Part shown: in pieces, positions 10,183 to 23,524 of the stretch
How positions within the stretch are numbered: position 1 is the stretch's first letter
Layout of the letters: each line of letters begins with the position of its first letter
Notes under the pieces: model-generated
Seen by the model: only the letters and a program-made list of their open reading frames with translations
What the model was told of the DNA's origin: nothing
Databases searched by the model: none
Position numbers and translations under genes: made by a program
DNA from: Deinandra increscens subsp. villosa
Taxonomy: Eukaryota; Streptophyta; Magnoliopsida; Asterales; Asteraceae
Direction of reading: 5' to 3'
DNA: 64,000 nucleotides
NCBI GenBank assembly: GCA_039602395.1
Contig: JBCNJP010000023.1
Span: forward strand, 27,945,061-28,009,060

Positions 10183-13100
10183 TAGTTGTTATTTATGACT
10201 CTTCCATGAAATGGGCCTGCCTGCTAACATAAAGATGTATCCCGAAGTGGATTTCTTATCATCTTTGCATTTAACAAACTCAGAATCAGAATATCCGACT
10301 AATTCCAGATTATCACTTCTTCTATAGGTTAGTTTGTAGTCCCTCGTCCTATTCAGATATCTAAGAACCTTCTTAGCTGCTGTCCAGTGCTCATGGCCAG
10401 GATTAGTTTGATAACGGCCTAACATGCCAGCAACGTAAGCAATATCTGGACGAGTACAGACTTGAGCATACATGATGCTACCAACTACAGATGCATAAGG
10501 TATCATTCTCATTTTCTCCTTTTCTTCATCTGTTTTCGGACATTGGAACGAGCCGAAAACATCTCCTTTAACTACAAGAGCTTTAGAGGGGTTACTATGT
10601 TGCATGTTATATCGAGCGAGGACACGCTCAATCTAGGCCTTTTGGGACAAACCTAAGATCCCTTTGGCTCTATCTCGGTATATTTCGATGCCTATAATGT
10701 AAGAAGCCTCTCCGAGATCCTTCATTTCAAAGTTGAGCGAAAGTAATCGCTTTGACTCATGCAACATATCTAAACTATTACTTGCCAAAAGAATATCATC
10801 TACGTATAGGACAAGTATAGTAAAGTTGCTCCCACTCATCATAAGAAAGGTGCATTGGTCCACTTGATTCTTCAGGAAACCTTGTTTCTTCATGACTTCA
10901 TCAAACTTTAGATACCACTGACGCGATGCTTGTTTCAACCCGTATATCGACTTCTTTAGCTTGCAGACTAAATGTTCTTGACCTTCAGGTTTAAACCCAT
11001 CAGGTTGCGTCATGAACACTTCTTCATACAAGTCACCGTTCAGGAAAGCAGTTTTGACCTCCATTTGATGTAACTCCAAATCAAAATGAGCTACTAGGGC
11101 CGCAACGATTCTTAAGGAATCCTTTTGAGAGACAGGAGAAAAGGTCTCTTGATAATCAATTCCCTCTTTCCGAGCGTAGCCTTTTGCAACCAATCTTGCT
11201 TTGTAGCGTTCAATGTTTCCTTGAGGATCTAGTTTAGTTTTGAAGACCCATTTACATCCTACGGGTTTTGCACCGTTGGGTAATTCAACTAAATCCCAAA
11301 CGTCATTTTTCTTCATGGAATCAAGCTCGTCAAGCATAGCTTTATTCCATTCAGAAGACTGATCACTGTTCATGGCTTCTTTATAAGAGGTAGGATCAAC
11401 AAAATTTCCTCCATTTAATTCAATTTCAGCCAGGTAAGTTTCATAATCATCAAAGTTAGTAGGCTTTCTAACTCTAAATTACCTCCTGGGTTAAACAACG
11501 GGTTCAGGGGGTTCAACATTGTTTTGTGGTTGTTCGTTTAAAGTGTCTTCATTTCCTGGTGAGGGAGGTGGTGTGAGAGGTTGTGTGGGTGCAGTGTCGG
11601 CAACGAAGGTGTGTACAAGAGGAGTAATCGGAGTGATGGTAAGCGACGAGTCCTTCCCCCCCCCCCCCACCTGTGTCTTGTACTTCTCGCAAATCATCTG
11701 GATAATTTTCACTCCTCCCACTGTTGTTATGATCTTCAAGGAACACGACATTTCTGGTTTCTACTATACGAGTGACATGGGAAGGACAATAAAACCGACG
11801 ACCCTTTGAGTGTTCGGGATAACCGATGAAGTTACAGGTGACGGTTTTCATATCAAGTTTCTTTAAGAAGGGATTATAAAGCTTGGCCTCGGTAAGACAA
11901 CCCCATACTTTCATATGTTTTAGACTCAGTTTCCTTCCGATCCAGAGTTCATAAGGAGTTTTAGGGACAGATTTTGAGGGAACTCTATTGAGTATATGAA
12001 CGGCTGCTTTCAAGGCCTCGGTCCAGAGGAATAGAGGTAATCCTGAGTTGGCTAACATACTTCGTACCATGTTCATTAGGGTTCTGTTTCTCCTTTCAGC
12101 AACACCATTTTGTTGAGGAGTACAAGGCATGGTATATTGGTTCACGATCCCCTGGCTTTTGCAAAACTCATAAAATGGACCAGGAGCTTGACCCAAATCC
12201 GTATGTCTACCATAATACTCACCTCCTCTATCTGACCTGACAACTTTTATTTGAAGACCGCATTGTTTTTCAACTTCGGTTTTATAGTCTTTAAAATTTA
12301 TTAGTGATTCAGATTTTTCTTTGATGAGTACAAATACATATAACGAGAATAATCATCTATGAAAGTGATAAAAGAGTTATGTCCAGTAATTCCAGTGGTA
12401 GCGTAGGGGCCACTAATGTCAGTCGAATAATTTCTAATAATTTAGAACTCCTTGCGGCGCCCTTCTTATTGGTCGATGTTATTTTGCCTTTAATGCATTC
12501 GACACATGTTCCAAAATCATTGAAGTCGAGAGATGGCAAAATTTCATCTTTCACAAGTCTCGCTAAACGATCACGTGAGATATGGCCTAAACGTTGATGC
12601 CATAACGTAGATGAAGTTTCTAAATCTCTTTTGGGTTTTCTCTTTGTTGATTTTTCATTAATATTATATGACAACAAAAAATTAGAGAAAGCATCATCTA
12701 GTTCTAATCTATAAAGACCACCATCCAGATAACCAAAACCAAATACTTGAGAATTAAAAATAGATAGTAAGTTTGCCATGACCATGAGAAACATCAAAAC
12801 CGTCCATGTCTAACTTTGGTCCTGATACAAGATTCCGAGTAATCTCAGGAATATATAAGGTATCATAAAGTTTAATACATAAACCAGTTTTCATTATTAA
12901 ATCTAAGGTTCCCACGGCTTTAACGGCTAAATGTTTCCATTCCCAAGCTTAAGCGTTCTTTGGTTTCTTTCCAGCATCTGGATTGAATGGAAGCCCTGAG
13001 TAGAATTAGTTACATGAACCATAGAACCAGAATCAAACCACCATGAATTAGTTGGAACATTTAAATTAAAGGACTCAGTTATCATATTTAGATGATTACC

Positions 13101-13900
13101 TTTCTTAGCCAGCCACTCCTTGAAACCCTTGCAGTCCTTCTGTTTATGTCCAAGCTTGCGACATAACTTGCATTAAAGTTTGTTCTTGGAGTTGTTAGAG
13201 CCGGATGATGTACCTTCATCCTTCTTCTAAACCTTAGGATACTCCCTTTGTGGAAACTTGCCCTTCCTCTTGTTGTTGGAGTTAGCAGTTACAAGGTAAG
13301 CAACTTCTGGTTTGTCAAGCTTCTGACGTTCTTCCTCTTGCACGCACATCTCAATCAGCTCGCTCATTTTCCATTTGTCCTTCTGAGCATTGTAGTTGAC
13401 TTTGAAGGTTTTGAAAGACGCAGGAAGAGAGGTCATATTGAAGTGAACCAGAAACGTCTCGCCAATCGGCATATCTAACACCTTAAGCTTCTTGGCGATG
13501 TCGTTCATTATCATCAGGTGCTTACGAATACTGCCTTTCTATCATACTTAGTAGTCAGCAACTTGAGAATGAGGTTGCCAGCATGCACTTTTGAGGTTCC
13601 TTTGTAGTACTCCTCCACGGATTCCAGGTAAGTTTTAGCATTTTCAGAATCTGGTATGGCCCCCCTGATGGCAATGTCAATGGATTTCTTCATGATCAAA
13701 AGGCACATCTTGCTGCACTTGACCCATTTCTCATGAGCAGTCTTCTCTTTAGTAGTGCTCGAACTAGTGAGGGCGGCAGGAGCATCGGTAAGGAGTGCAT
13801 GATCGAAGCCTAATATGCCGAGAACCAATTTTACAGAATCCTTCCAAGCAGCAAAATTTGTTCCAATTAAGGTTTCAACTCCGAAAGTTGAGGCATAGAG
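10183..13900 (-). pseudogene. Copia C2 gag-pol, broken and interrupted
   Basis: Minus-strand Ty1/copia coding sequence, to be read from 13900 down. Gag: TLYASTFGVETLIGTNFAAW, IRGAIPDSENAKTYLESVEE, then a frameshift near 13530. CCHC knuckle CKLCRKLGHKQKDC near 13150. Protease-like WWFDSGSMVHVTN near 13040. Pre-integrase LWHQRLGHISRDRLARL near 12600. Integrase CTPQQNGVAERRNRT near 12130. Reverse transcriptase from about 11370 (LYVDDILLASN near 10800). RNase H GYSDSEF near 10285. Damage: several frameshifts, one at a run of 13 G; stops near 11480-11493; a TAG at 10633; and loss of the C-terminus where the family A LTR inserted at 10182. The start of gag is cut by element B at 13900 and resumes at 24892. 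Confidence 0.9.
11656..11668 (-). repeat. 13-nt G homopolymer in C2 pol
   Basis: Thirteen C on the plus strand (G on the coding strand) lie in the integrase-RT linker. The open frame changes here between the integrase part and the TPLTPPPSPGNEDT part, so the run is the likely site of a slippage frameshift. Confidence 0.8.
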
Positions 13901-15073
13901 TGTCACACCCCCAAAAATCCCACGCGCGATAACGCGCCGCAGGGAGCGTGACAAACCAGGATCGCCGTCCATTAGTTACACCAAACGACCAGTAATTAAT
14001 AAAAAGGTTGTATATTTCATTAAAATATAAATACAGAATTTTACAAAGGCGGAAGCGTAAATGCAATGAAAGTATTAATGTAAAAACACCATCACCCAAG
14101 GTGACGTGGCTTGTTCAAAGACAATAAAAGGGTTTTCAAATACTCATGCATGCGTACTCGTGATACTCGAACATCCGCAACCTGAGAAATAACATGCTAA
14201 AAAGTGTCAACACAAAGGTTGGTGAGTTCACAGGTTTAATCAGTTCATCAGTTGAATGTAAATCGACCGTTCAACAACAGTCCCAGTTCAGTGTAAATCA
14301 ACTGTTCATCGACAGTTCAAGTTCAGTTTAAAATTGATTGTTCAACAACAATCAAGTTGAGTTTAAGATTGACTATTCAACAATAGTCAAGTTGTAAGAG
14401 CATAATCACTAATATATATCAGATAGCTAGCTAGGCTATGTACATGAAACTTTGCACGTGATGGTCACCGAAGCTGACAGTTGTTTATAGTTTGCCTTGT
14501 TTCGTTGAGGACGAATATAACACCCGTTCGATATCCAATCGTGTCAGAGCGACTGACCCGGGTGGGGTTTGTCAAACCCAGTAGTACTACAATATATTTC
14601 CCGCTATCATCACCAAATACTAACGGTACCATGAGAAGGACTTTGTTGTCTAGTGTGCCTCAGTAATCAGTAATCGTGTGATATATAAAAGTCTAATTAT
14701 CTCAGTTGTGTAAATCATGCATGTTAATCTCCCCCAAAAGTATTTAAAACAGTAAAATGGGGCCGTGAAACTCACCTTCGGGTGCAAAGCGATTCCAGAT
14801 AAATAATAACAGCAAGTGGCTACTAGCAGGTCTTGTGTACCCTACCAAACACCTAACGAGCATATCCATATAAGTGTGTGTTCAATTGAAAACGACAAGG
14901 TCTAGACCAACGGTGAATATAAATAATGTCGAATGACGACGTGGTGAAAAAATCGCTAAACCCAAAATAACTCGAGGATGGCTCATAGCTAAAATCATGA
15001 CGATTACGAAAGTCGGGAAGAAAGTTACATTATTTACCAATAATATACGTTCATGAAGTCGAATAATGAAATA

Positions 15074-15128
<55 letters not shown>

Positions 15129-15397
15129 CTAACCTGACCAAATATAAACTTTTATCCTCATAAAATTAAGTAGTAAAACGTATATATTCATATTTATAAA
15201 TATCTATATAAATATACCCGACGTTTAAAATTATAAATAACGTAGTGACAATAAATGTATTACTTATATAAGCATCTTTCCATTTTATATAGTTTACAAA
15301 AGGGCTCGGTTTATAACCATAAAATAAATATATATATATTTTCCAAACGTCTCCATTTTATATATATATATAATCCACCTCGAAATACTCCAAATAA

Positions 15398-15439
<42 letters not shown>

Positions 15440-15592
15440 TAGAAAACCTTATTTATAGAAAATAACGGTTCTATGATTAAACAATAATATCTACGCAACC
15501 TACGGTTCCAAAACAACATTTCAAATGACCGGTGATAGGTTTTGGGTAAAGAAAAAGTCCACAAAACGAGACATAAAATAAATAACAAGAGT

Positions 15593-15664
15593 GCAGGTCA
15601 CAAGGTTCGAACATGTGACCTCTGCATCACCTGCCTACGCCCAAACCATTGGGCTAGATGCCTG
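15593..15664 (-). other. tRNA-like module 1, left LTR B
   Basis: Minus strand: an A-box-like TAGCCCAATGGTTTGGG (15641-15657) is followed about 25 bases later by a B-box-like TGTTCGAACC (15604-15613) flanked by a short complementary pair, GGTCACA and TGTGACC. Order and spacing match a Pol III internal promoter or SINE head. The cloverleaf is incomplete, so I do not call a tRNA gene. Confidence 0.55.
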
Positions 15665-15750
15665 GTTTGGTTATGGATCAGAAAAAATTGGTTTTGTATA
15701 CTTTATGTACAAGAAATCTGGGTTTAAGAAAAATAATCAAAAATGATTGA

Positions 15751-15821
15751 GTTGGACCAGAATCGAACCTGCGACCTCGCGGATAGCGGGTCGCGTTACT
15801 TGCCACTGGGCTGGCTGCCGA
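15751..15821 (-). other. tRNA-like module 2, left LTR B
   Basis: Minus strand: A-box-like CAGCCCAGTGGCAAGTAAC (15798-15816), then the B-box-like GGTTCGATTCTGG (15757-15769) inside a longer tRNA-like 3' half. It lies about 90 bp upstream, in element sense, of module 1 and has the same orientation. Confidence 0.55.
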
Positions 15822-16916
15822 GTTTGTTTTAAAACCGAGTTCGAGTATTTTTATTGATTTTCAACCAGGCATCACCTTCTTCATCCTAAACCCAGGCTCG
15901 CCGGAGTTCGACTCCGGTCACCGGAAAACCGTGACAACAGAAAAAGAAATACAAAACGACGCGAACAACAAGGATGGATGAGTACCTTAAATCGGAGGTG
16001 AGATTCTAACGCGATTAGATGACCAAATCGAACCCGAAACCTCGAACCCAACATCGACTCCGAGATCCAAACTTGATCCGATTGCTTGACAGTGATTAGT
16101 GGTTGTTTCCCGGTGGCGCACGGTGTCCAAAATAGTGTTGAGCAGTGGGGGAGACAGGCCAACAGTGGCTCTACGGGTTGCGGTGATTGCTTCGTCGCCG
16201 GAAAAATTTAGAGAACGGAGAGAGAACAGAGAGGTTGCGAGAGAGGGACGGTTGTGTCTTGTGAGACGCAATCGATCAAGAGGATGGGATAACTAACGCC
16301 ATCATTGCTCGACGATTGAAGGGATGTCGGTTACGGTGCGTTCGACCTGCGCAGGTGTAAATGCCCATCAAATTTGATTTTGGGCAAATGACATTATTGG
16401 TCCCTCTCTAACTTACATAACGAGACTTAAGTTTGGTTATATACGGAAATGGTGCCCACAACTTTGTTAAATGAAATGAGGTTTAGGAAATGGCAGAAAG
16501 GGACCCTCAAAGTTTATAAAATGATAACAACATCTAACGAAGTTAACGAGGCTAACTTGAGCGATGACAAAACGAACATAAATCAATACATGATTGACGC
16601 GAGACGTTTATAAGGAGATGGACCCTAGATAACCACATATAATAAAAATAATAACTCGTAATTATTTATTTTAGGATCACATATAATCATTGATTAACTC
16701 GTGTGAACATATATACATATGAAATGACATAAATGTTCGCACAACATTTAATACGGTTTACGTTCAGTTAGTGACAGGAAAAGACCTGAAAATGCGGATT
16801 GTCACAGTATCCCCTTGTTGAAGAATTTTCGTCCTCGAAAATTGCGTAACGTGGTAACAGTTAATGAGCTAGACACAAGAAAAAGAAAAGAAAAAATTCT
16901 CAGTCGTTTCTCAGTC

Positions 16917-16958
16917 GTCACATCATCCCCTTGTCGAAAGAATTTCGTCCCGAAATTT
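16917..16958 (-). repeat. Second purine-tract module in element B
   Basis: The minus strand reads GGGACGAAATTC..., then CGACAAGGGGATGATGTGACGA. This parallels the true tract at 16807-16846 (AGGACGAAAATTC...CAACAAGGGGATACTGTGACA), 115 bp away, including the TGTGAC that marks an LTR start. Confidence 0.7.
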
Positions 16959-19900
16959 AAATCAGTGACAATTGCTTGAAGAGTCGAATTAACAGCAACA
17001 TGTCGAACGAATTCAGGTTTCCTACTCCAAATGGAGTGATTGATGTTATGATCAAGAATGTGTACCCGATGTTGAGGAGATGTCAATTGTTTAGAGGTTC
17101 TCAAAATAAATTCAAAACGAAAATATAGAAAATGATCTTCTTATCAAGCGTTCTCCTACGAGAAGGGTTGAACAAATGAAATAGAGGAATCGGGTTGAAT
17201 GACAGAGCCGATCAGAGTGACATGATAACACAAGTATCAGAAATCTAAATTTTAATGCGAGGAAGAGCCATAATACATCCGAGTAGCCTCCTGCTATTGT
17301 ACCAAGTGCTAGAAGTGAGATTTCTGTTTCGTGTCTGCTCTTGGTTAAGATGTTCGTAGTTACCAATAACCCAGGTGAATGGGATAGAAGAGAATTTGAG
17401 TATATGAGAAATTGTGTGTGCATCAAGTCAATCAGTTTTTAATAAACCTATTGTCTAACAAAAACGTAAACGTCTTGTCTTACCTACCAACTAGCAATTA
17501 GCATAGAATCACACAAGACTGATCAAGTTAACATGAGAACCCATTGATTGATTTAGTACTTTATGGAGCTATGACCGCTTAAGTTTACATGATTCATAAT
17601 AACATTCAAATTCACATTTCACCCAATAATGGTTCAGATAACATACGTGTTTCTACGAAGATTTCTTTTAAAGGTTGATGTGGTCAAAGCATACTAGCAT
17701 GCAATCTATCATGGAGGTTTTACCATACAACGCATACAATTGTCCTAACATCTGATATACTATCATGCAATGCTAATATGGCATCTCTTGAGCATATAAG
17801 TTCATAAACTAACCAACACAACCCATACGGTGTAAAGTTGACGGGGCAAGTTCACACAGTCTTGTCATTCCCACAGAGGTAGGAGACTTAGGACCTTGTA
17901 TGGTGCATGGTTTTCATACTCAATCAATTTAATACATTCACAACATGTCATTTTCTAGTTCCTAACACGTTCATACACATAACAAATCATGCAATTCTAC
18001 GCAACTCATGTTTAAACCAGCACTTCAATAATTAATCAGTTTATATACCCTGAACATAGTATTAGATTCTCAAATCTTAGCTTGCATAAACACGTATGTT
18101 TTATAGACATTTCTCGTGAGAGGATCAGAAGCAAACAAACTATTTATCATGGTTAAAATGGTTTAACAGTTTCTCACATACTAAAATATAACTGGTAACA
18201 CACTGATTTTGTGACAAAAGGATCGAGGTCTAAGGAGAAATCTAATCAAGAGCCCATTGTCATCTAAAAGGTAACACGTAGCAGTTTGTTTAAAAAAAAA
18301 ATTACTTGGTTCTGTTCAATTATTCAAGAAATCACATAGACAATTAAGTTCAAATTCAAGTTGGAGTTCGGTATCATACAACATATCACCATGCACACCT
18401 TGCTAAAGAATCAAAAGAAATTTAGAGTGAAGATCCAACAAAATAAAAGTGTAACTATGAGGTACCGAATATCAAAGAGTGCTCTGCAGGAATACGCATG
18501 GCATTAAGCATGAGAATAACAAATTAAGATGAAAAGCTCCAACGGCTTAGTTCGTGAATTCTGGTAATCGATGGGATATAAAGCTTTTGATAGTCACAAT
18601 TACACAATCGAAGAACGACATGAGGGTTCAAACTGGCGCTGGTGAAGATACCAGCAGGGAGGATGAAAGTAACGTAATGGATGGTATAAAATTCAGAGAG
18701 AAATACACAACGTGCTTGACAGGATTTGGCAAGGAATTCGCGTAAATAGATATCGAAATGAACGTGTCAACGGTTATACAATCTAATAGACTAAACATCT
18801 CGTTATGGAAATCTTCATTGTTTAACCTCACCAGTGTGTCCAATCTTCTTGGTGTTCTTGCGCTTAATGCGTCATGCTTCTTTTCTTGTCAAACATCGGT
18901 TCAATGGTCTTCAAAAGTAAGATGAGGTACGAAAGTGTTGCAAAAGAGTGTCTTCGAAACATAAAACATCAAGATGTTCAGAAGTGGTTTTGGGCTTTGA
19001 TTTTTTTTTTTTTTTTGGACATACGAGTTTTCTTTAGGGTTTAGCGTGTGCCTACTGCGGCTCAAAAGGTCAAATGGGTGCTTCATAGAAAAGGATCAGG
19101 GGCTATCACCTTAGTGAATGCCAGAAAGTTTATAAAAACAGGCAGTCGACCCAAAAGGAGTGTCCCTTAAACGAAAGTCGATCTACTTCTTACACATGCT
19201 TCTAAAAGTTGGAGTTGATCATTCGATCAGGTGGTTCCGTCATTCATAAGGGAAAATCTCAGGTTTCCAAAACATTTTGTTCATCTGAGTCAGAACTCAC
19301 GTCTGAATCATGACAGGGAATTCTCTTTAGGAGAGTTTTCTTTTAGACTCGGTCAATTGAAAGCATGAAGTTTGATTATTTTTGGTATGTCTCTTTTGGT
19401 AGGAATATGTAAGGGATATCCGTAATCTCGGAGAAAGTAGCATTAAACAGTTTTGTCGAGGACCTAGTCCCGTTAGATGGAGTTTATCATGACAAGGCTC
19501 TTGTGTATGACTCTAAAGTCAATCCTTGGTCCGGTACTGGTCCCACATTCAACGTGCCACCAATGTTTATATATAGGGTGTACCGCAGCTAACCCACCAC
19601 ACTACTAGCACCTTGAAGGCGTACCAGCAACTTACCATTACTAGCTATTAGTCAAACCACACTGATTATTTTATCGAAAGTAGAGGACGTCGAGTTTTTC
19701 CCATACGCTTGAAGGTTTGTTATTCTATTGAAGGTCGTCGAGAGGTTGGCGCGTGCAGGATGAATATCATAAAGCTTCAGATTTCAAGAAGATCAAGATT
19801 TAAGTAGGCCACAAGGTTTAAGTTCAAGCTGGGTTCATCAATGAAAGTTTCCTGAATGGATGTTGAGGATCCGCGTACTAGAAATTTGTCGGTAGTTGTC

Positions 19901-21980
19901 ATGATAGGAGCGTTAATAAATATACAAAATGTATGGATAACTTGCTGTACTCAATGTGTAAGAATGATAAATATAGTATGATCGCACAGTTAGCTATCGA
20001 TAATAAGAAGTTCACGCTCGATGGGTGCAAATAGAGTTTCAATATAAAGCTTGGTATTGTTACTGCGATTGAAGCACAAGGTTGTCTTATCATCAATGGT
20101 GTTAACTAGTAGAAAAACTAACTAAAAGTGTAACACCTTTCGGTTCAAAGCTTAGAAGTTTATCCAGGACATAAAGAATTACAAAGCACGAGAATCAGAA
20201 CTTGCCGGTTGCTAAATCATGAAAGGTTGAATTATGCAAACAAAAATCGATAGTTCAGGCACAGGAGATCAATCTGAATAGTCCTTACGTTAAAACCGGG
20301 AGTCATTAGTTTGAAAGTCAGGAAGGATTCTCACTAACATTAGCCTCGTTCGAGATAAATATGCTTGCGGTGTGGTAGGCGGTTTGTACAACCGTGTCGA
20401 TGTTGCTGCCAACAAGTATTGGTTCGCACAAGAAAATCAGGGAGTATGAATCTTCAGAGGGTAACTTCACCAGATCTTGTAGCCAATAAATACGCCCTAG
20501 TGCTCACGGTATATGATTTATCAAATTCGTTCATCTAACGTTGTCTAGGTATCCGTCGAGTGAATGTATGTCCAATTTATTTCACAATCGTAAAGTTCCA
20601 GGGATTGATATGGTCGGTAAGATCGTAATAATAGAATTATGATTCCGGATGAGTTCAAACCAGTCAAGGGTTTCGCCGAGAGTTTTCGTAGTTAAGAAAG
20701 ACTGGTCATTGAAATACACGAGTGTGACAGTGTCCTACCAGGACCAACTTTTCATAATATACTTCAAAAGGGTTCACGTATGGGTTAGAATCCAATAGTA
20801 AAGAGGCAAAGTCAGGTGCGATAGCGTTTTCAAAGATAGATGACTTCGGTCATTCGGTTGAGTTTAACATGTTCCACATTCAATACCACGAGGAGAAAAA
20901 AAAAATTACAGGAATTTGATCTCAATACGACCATTGGCTTGCCTAGTAGGATTCTCCAGGATTTCCATACACTGCAAATTACATTTACGTGTGCACCCGT
21001 AACTGTGATTTACTTTATATGATCACCCTAGTTCCTCTTACTTCAGCTACCAAGTATGGTGTGGTCACTAACCCATGGTTATCTTGACCAGAATTTGTTA
21101 ATGAGACAAGTTATCGAGAATAGAATGCTCACTCAGATTGGAATGACCCACCCGAAGTGAGTCAGCCGGAAGTTTAGCTCAATCGGATCTGAGTAGGGTT
21201 ATCACAATGACCCTGGCTTAGCTCGAGGTTAGAAAAATAATTACCACACATATTGGCGGTATTGCAATCCGATACACAAAGAGGGAATTTCATCCGACCC
21301 GCATCAGGTTTCATTGGGGTTGAAAGAATTGTACTCAAGTTGTATTATTTCAACGCACAACGCGATAAAAATCGAGGAGGGAAAGATCCTAAGAGGTCAC
21401 AGCAAATGTGAAGACGATCAGGATAACGAAAGTTGATATAAGTCCCCCATAGGCAGCTGCTCGAATTCAAACCCTGCTAACTCTAGTGAAGCTAAATAAT
21501 TGCGCTACTAGCACATCAAGATAACGTTTCCTGAACGGATAAGTTTAGAGATATACGTAAGGCAGGTATAACAAGAACCTCCAAAGCTAAGATAGATGTT
21601 TAAGGACAAGAAGATGTATTACACCACCTTCCCTATGCAGCCTACATCCATAGTATGGGCACTACGCCCAGTTGTTCAATCCGGAATATTCCCGAGTAGC
21701 GATCAGCTCGTCAAAATTATAAACGTGATCCTTCGATCCGATTCGACGTCTCGTTGTACATGAATGTTAACCAAGAGGTACACAACTTAGAGAGGTTAAA
21801 AAAACGACTCAAGACTAACCGGCTCCTTGCCGTGAGTATAAGAGGATTGGATGATGAAAACAACAGATCGTAAACCAGGTGCGCGTAGGAGTGAGTATCA
21901 CGATGCATGAGAGAAATATTTAAGTGCAACTAATGCAAAACAGTTACAGTCTAAGACGAATCTTAGTTCGCTGCAACCAA

Positions 21981-21994
21981 TGGCTCTGATACCA
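21981..21994 (-). other. Primer binding site of element B
   Basis: The minus strand reads TGGTATCAGAGCCA, complementary to initiator tRNA-Met, three bases from the 5' LTR end at 21998. Confidence 0.92.
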
Positions 21995-21997
21995 ATC

Positions 21998-23170
21998 TGT
22001 CACACCCCCAAAAATCCCACGCGCGATAACGCGCCGCAGGGAGCGTGACAAACCAGGATCGCCGTCCATTAGTTACACCAAACGACCAGTAATTAATAAA
22101 AAGGTTGTATATTTCATTAAAATATAAATACAGAATTTTACAAAGGCGGAAGCGTAAATGCAATGAAAGTATTAATGTAAAAACACCATCACCCAAGGTG
22201 ACGTGGCTTGTTCAAAGACAATAAAAGGGTTTTCAAATACTCATGCATGCGTACTCGTGATACTCGAACATCCGCAACCTGAGAAATAACATGCTAAAAA
22301 GTGTCAACACAAAGGTTGGTGAGTTCACAGGTTTAATCAGTTCATCAGTTGAATGTAAATCGACCGTTCAACAACAGTCCCAGTTCAGTGTAAATCAACT
22401 GTTCATCGACAGTTCAAGTTCAGTTTAAAATTGATTGTTCAACAACAATCAAGTTGAGTTTAAGATTGACTATTCAACAATAGTCAAGTTGTAAGAGCAT
22501 AATCACTAATATATATCAGATAGCTAGCTAGGCTATGTACATGAAACTTTGCACGTGATGGTCACCGAAGCTGACAGTTGTTTATAGTTTGCCTTGTTTC
22601 GTTGAGGACGAATATAACACCCGTTCGATATCCAATCGTGTCAGAGCGACTGACCCGGGTGGGGTTTGTCAAACCCAGTAGTACTACAATATATTTCCCG
22701 CTATCATCACCAAATACTAACGGTACCATGAGAAGGACTTTGTTGTCTAGTGTGCCTCAGTAATCAGTAATCGTGTGATATATAAAAGTCTAATTATCTC
22801 AGTTGTGTAAATCATGCATGTTAATCTCCCCCAAAAGTATTTAAAACAGTAAAATGGGGCCGTGAAACTCACCTTCGGGTGCAAAGCGATTCCAGATAAA
22901 TAATAACAGCAAGTGGCTACTAGCAGGTCTTGTGTACCCTACCAAACACCTAACGAGCATATCCATATAAGTGTGTGTTCAATTGAAAACGACAAGGTCT
23001 AGACCAACGGTGAATATAAATAATGTCGAATGACGACGTGGTGAAAAAATCGCTAAACCCAAAATAACTCGAGGATGGCTCATAGCTAAAATCATGACGA
23101 TTACGAAAGTCGGGAAGAAAGTTACATTATTTACCAATAATATACGTTCATGAAGTCGAATAATGAAATA

Positions 23171-23215
<45 letters not shown>

Positions 23216-23484
23216 CTAACCTGACCAAATATAAACTTTTATCCTCATAAAATTAAGTAGTAAAACGTATATATTCATATTTATAAATATCTATATAAAT
23301 ATACCCGACGTTTAAAATTATAAATAACGTAGTGACAATAAATGTATTACTTATATAAGCATCTTTCCATTTTATATAGTTTACAAAAGGGCTCGGTTTA
23401 TAACCATAAAATAAATATATATATATTTTCCAAACGTCTCCATTTTATATATATATATAATCCACCTCGAAATACTCCAAATAA

Positions 23485-23524
<40 letters not shown>

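Larger units (their letters stand above)
13901..16806 (-). mobile_element. Element B 3' LTR
   Basis: In element sense it starts TGTGACAATCC at 16806 and ends GGGTGTGACA at 13901. A CT-rich leader at 16290-16200 suggests a transcript start near 16290. It contains two AT microsatellites (15077-15124 and 15404-15436), two tRNA-like modules and the GAACTCACCAAC box (plus-strand view at 14218-14231). Confidence 0.9.
16807..21997 (-). other. Element B interior, no recognisable genes
   Basis: This is 5.2 kb between the LTRs. No coding similarity was recognised on either strand, and the longest minus-strand frames are only about 100 codons (16802-17104 and 17112-17426). Beside the 3' LTR is a purine tract in the setting AGGACGAAAATTC...AAGGGGATAC (16807-16846), typical of plant gypsy elements. 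A second, similar tract follows at 16917-16958. Confidence 0.7.

Noticed and set aside
15255..15458. Small frames over AT microsatellites in LTR B (same at 23342-23527)
   Set aside because: IYIYIY repeats come from (AT)n and the frame length changes with repeat length.
15593..15821. Functional nuclear tRNA genes
   Set aside because: A- and B-box-like parts are present, but I could not form a complete cloverleaf with an acceptor stem and anticodon arm. They are kept as tRNA-like modules.
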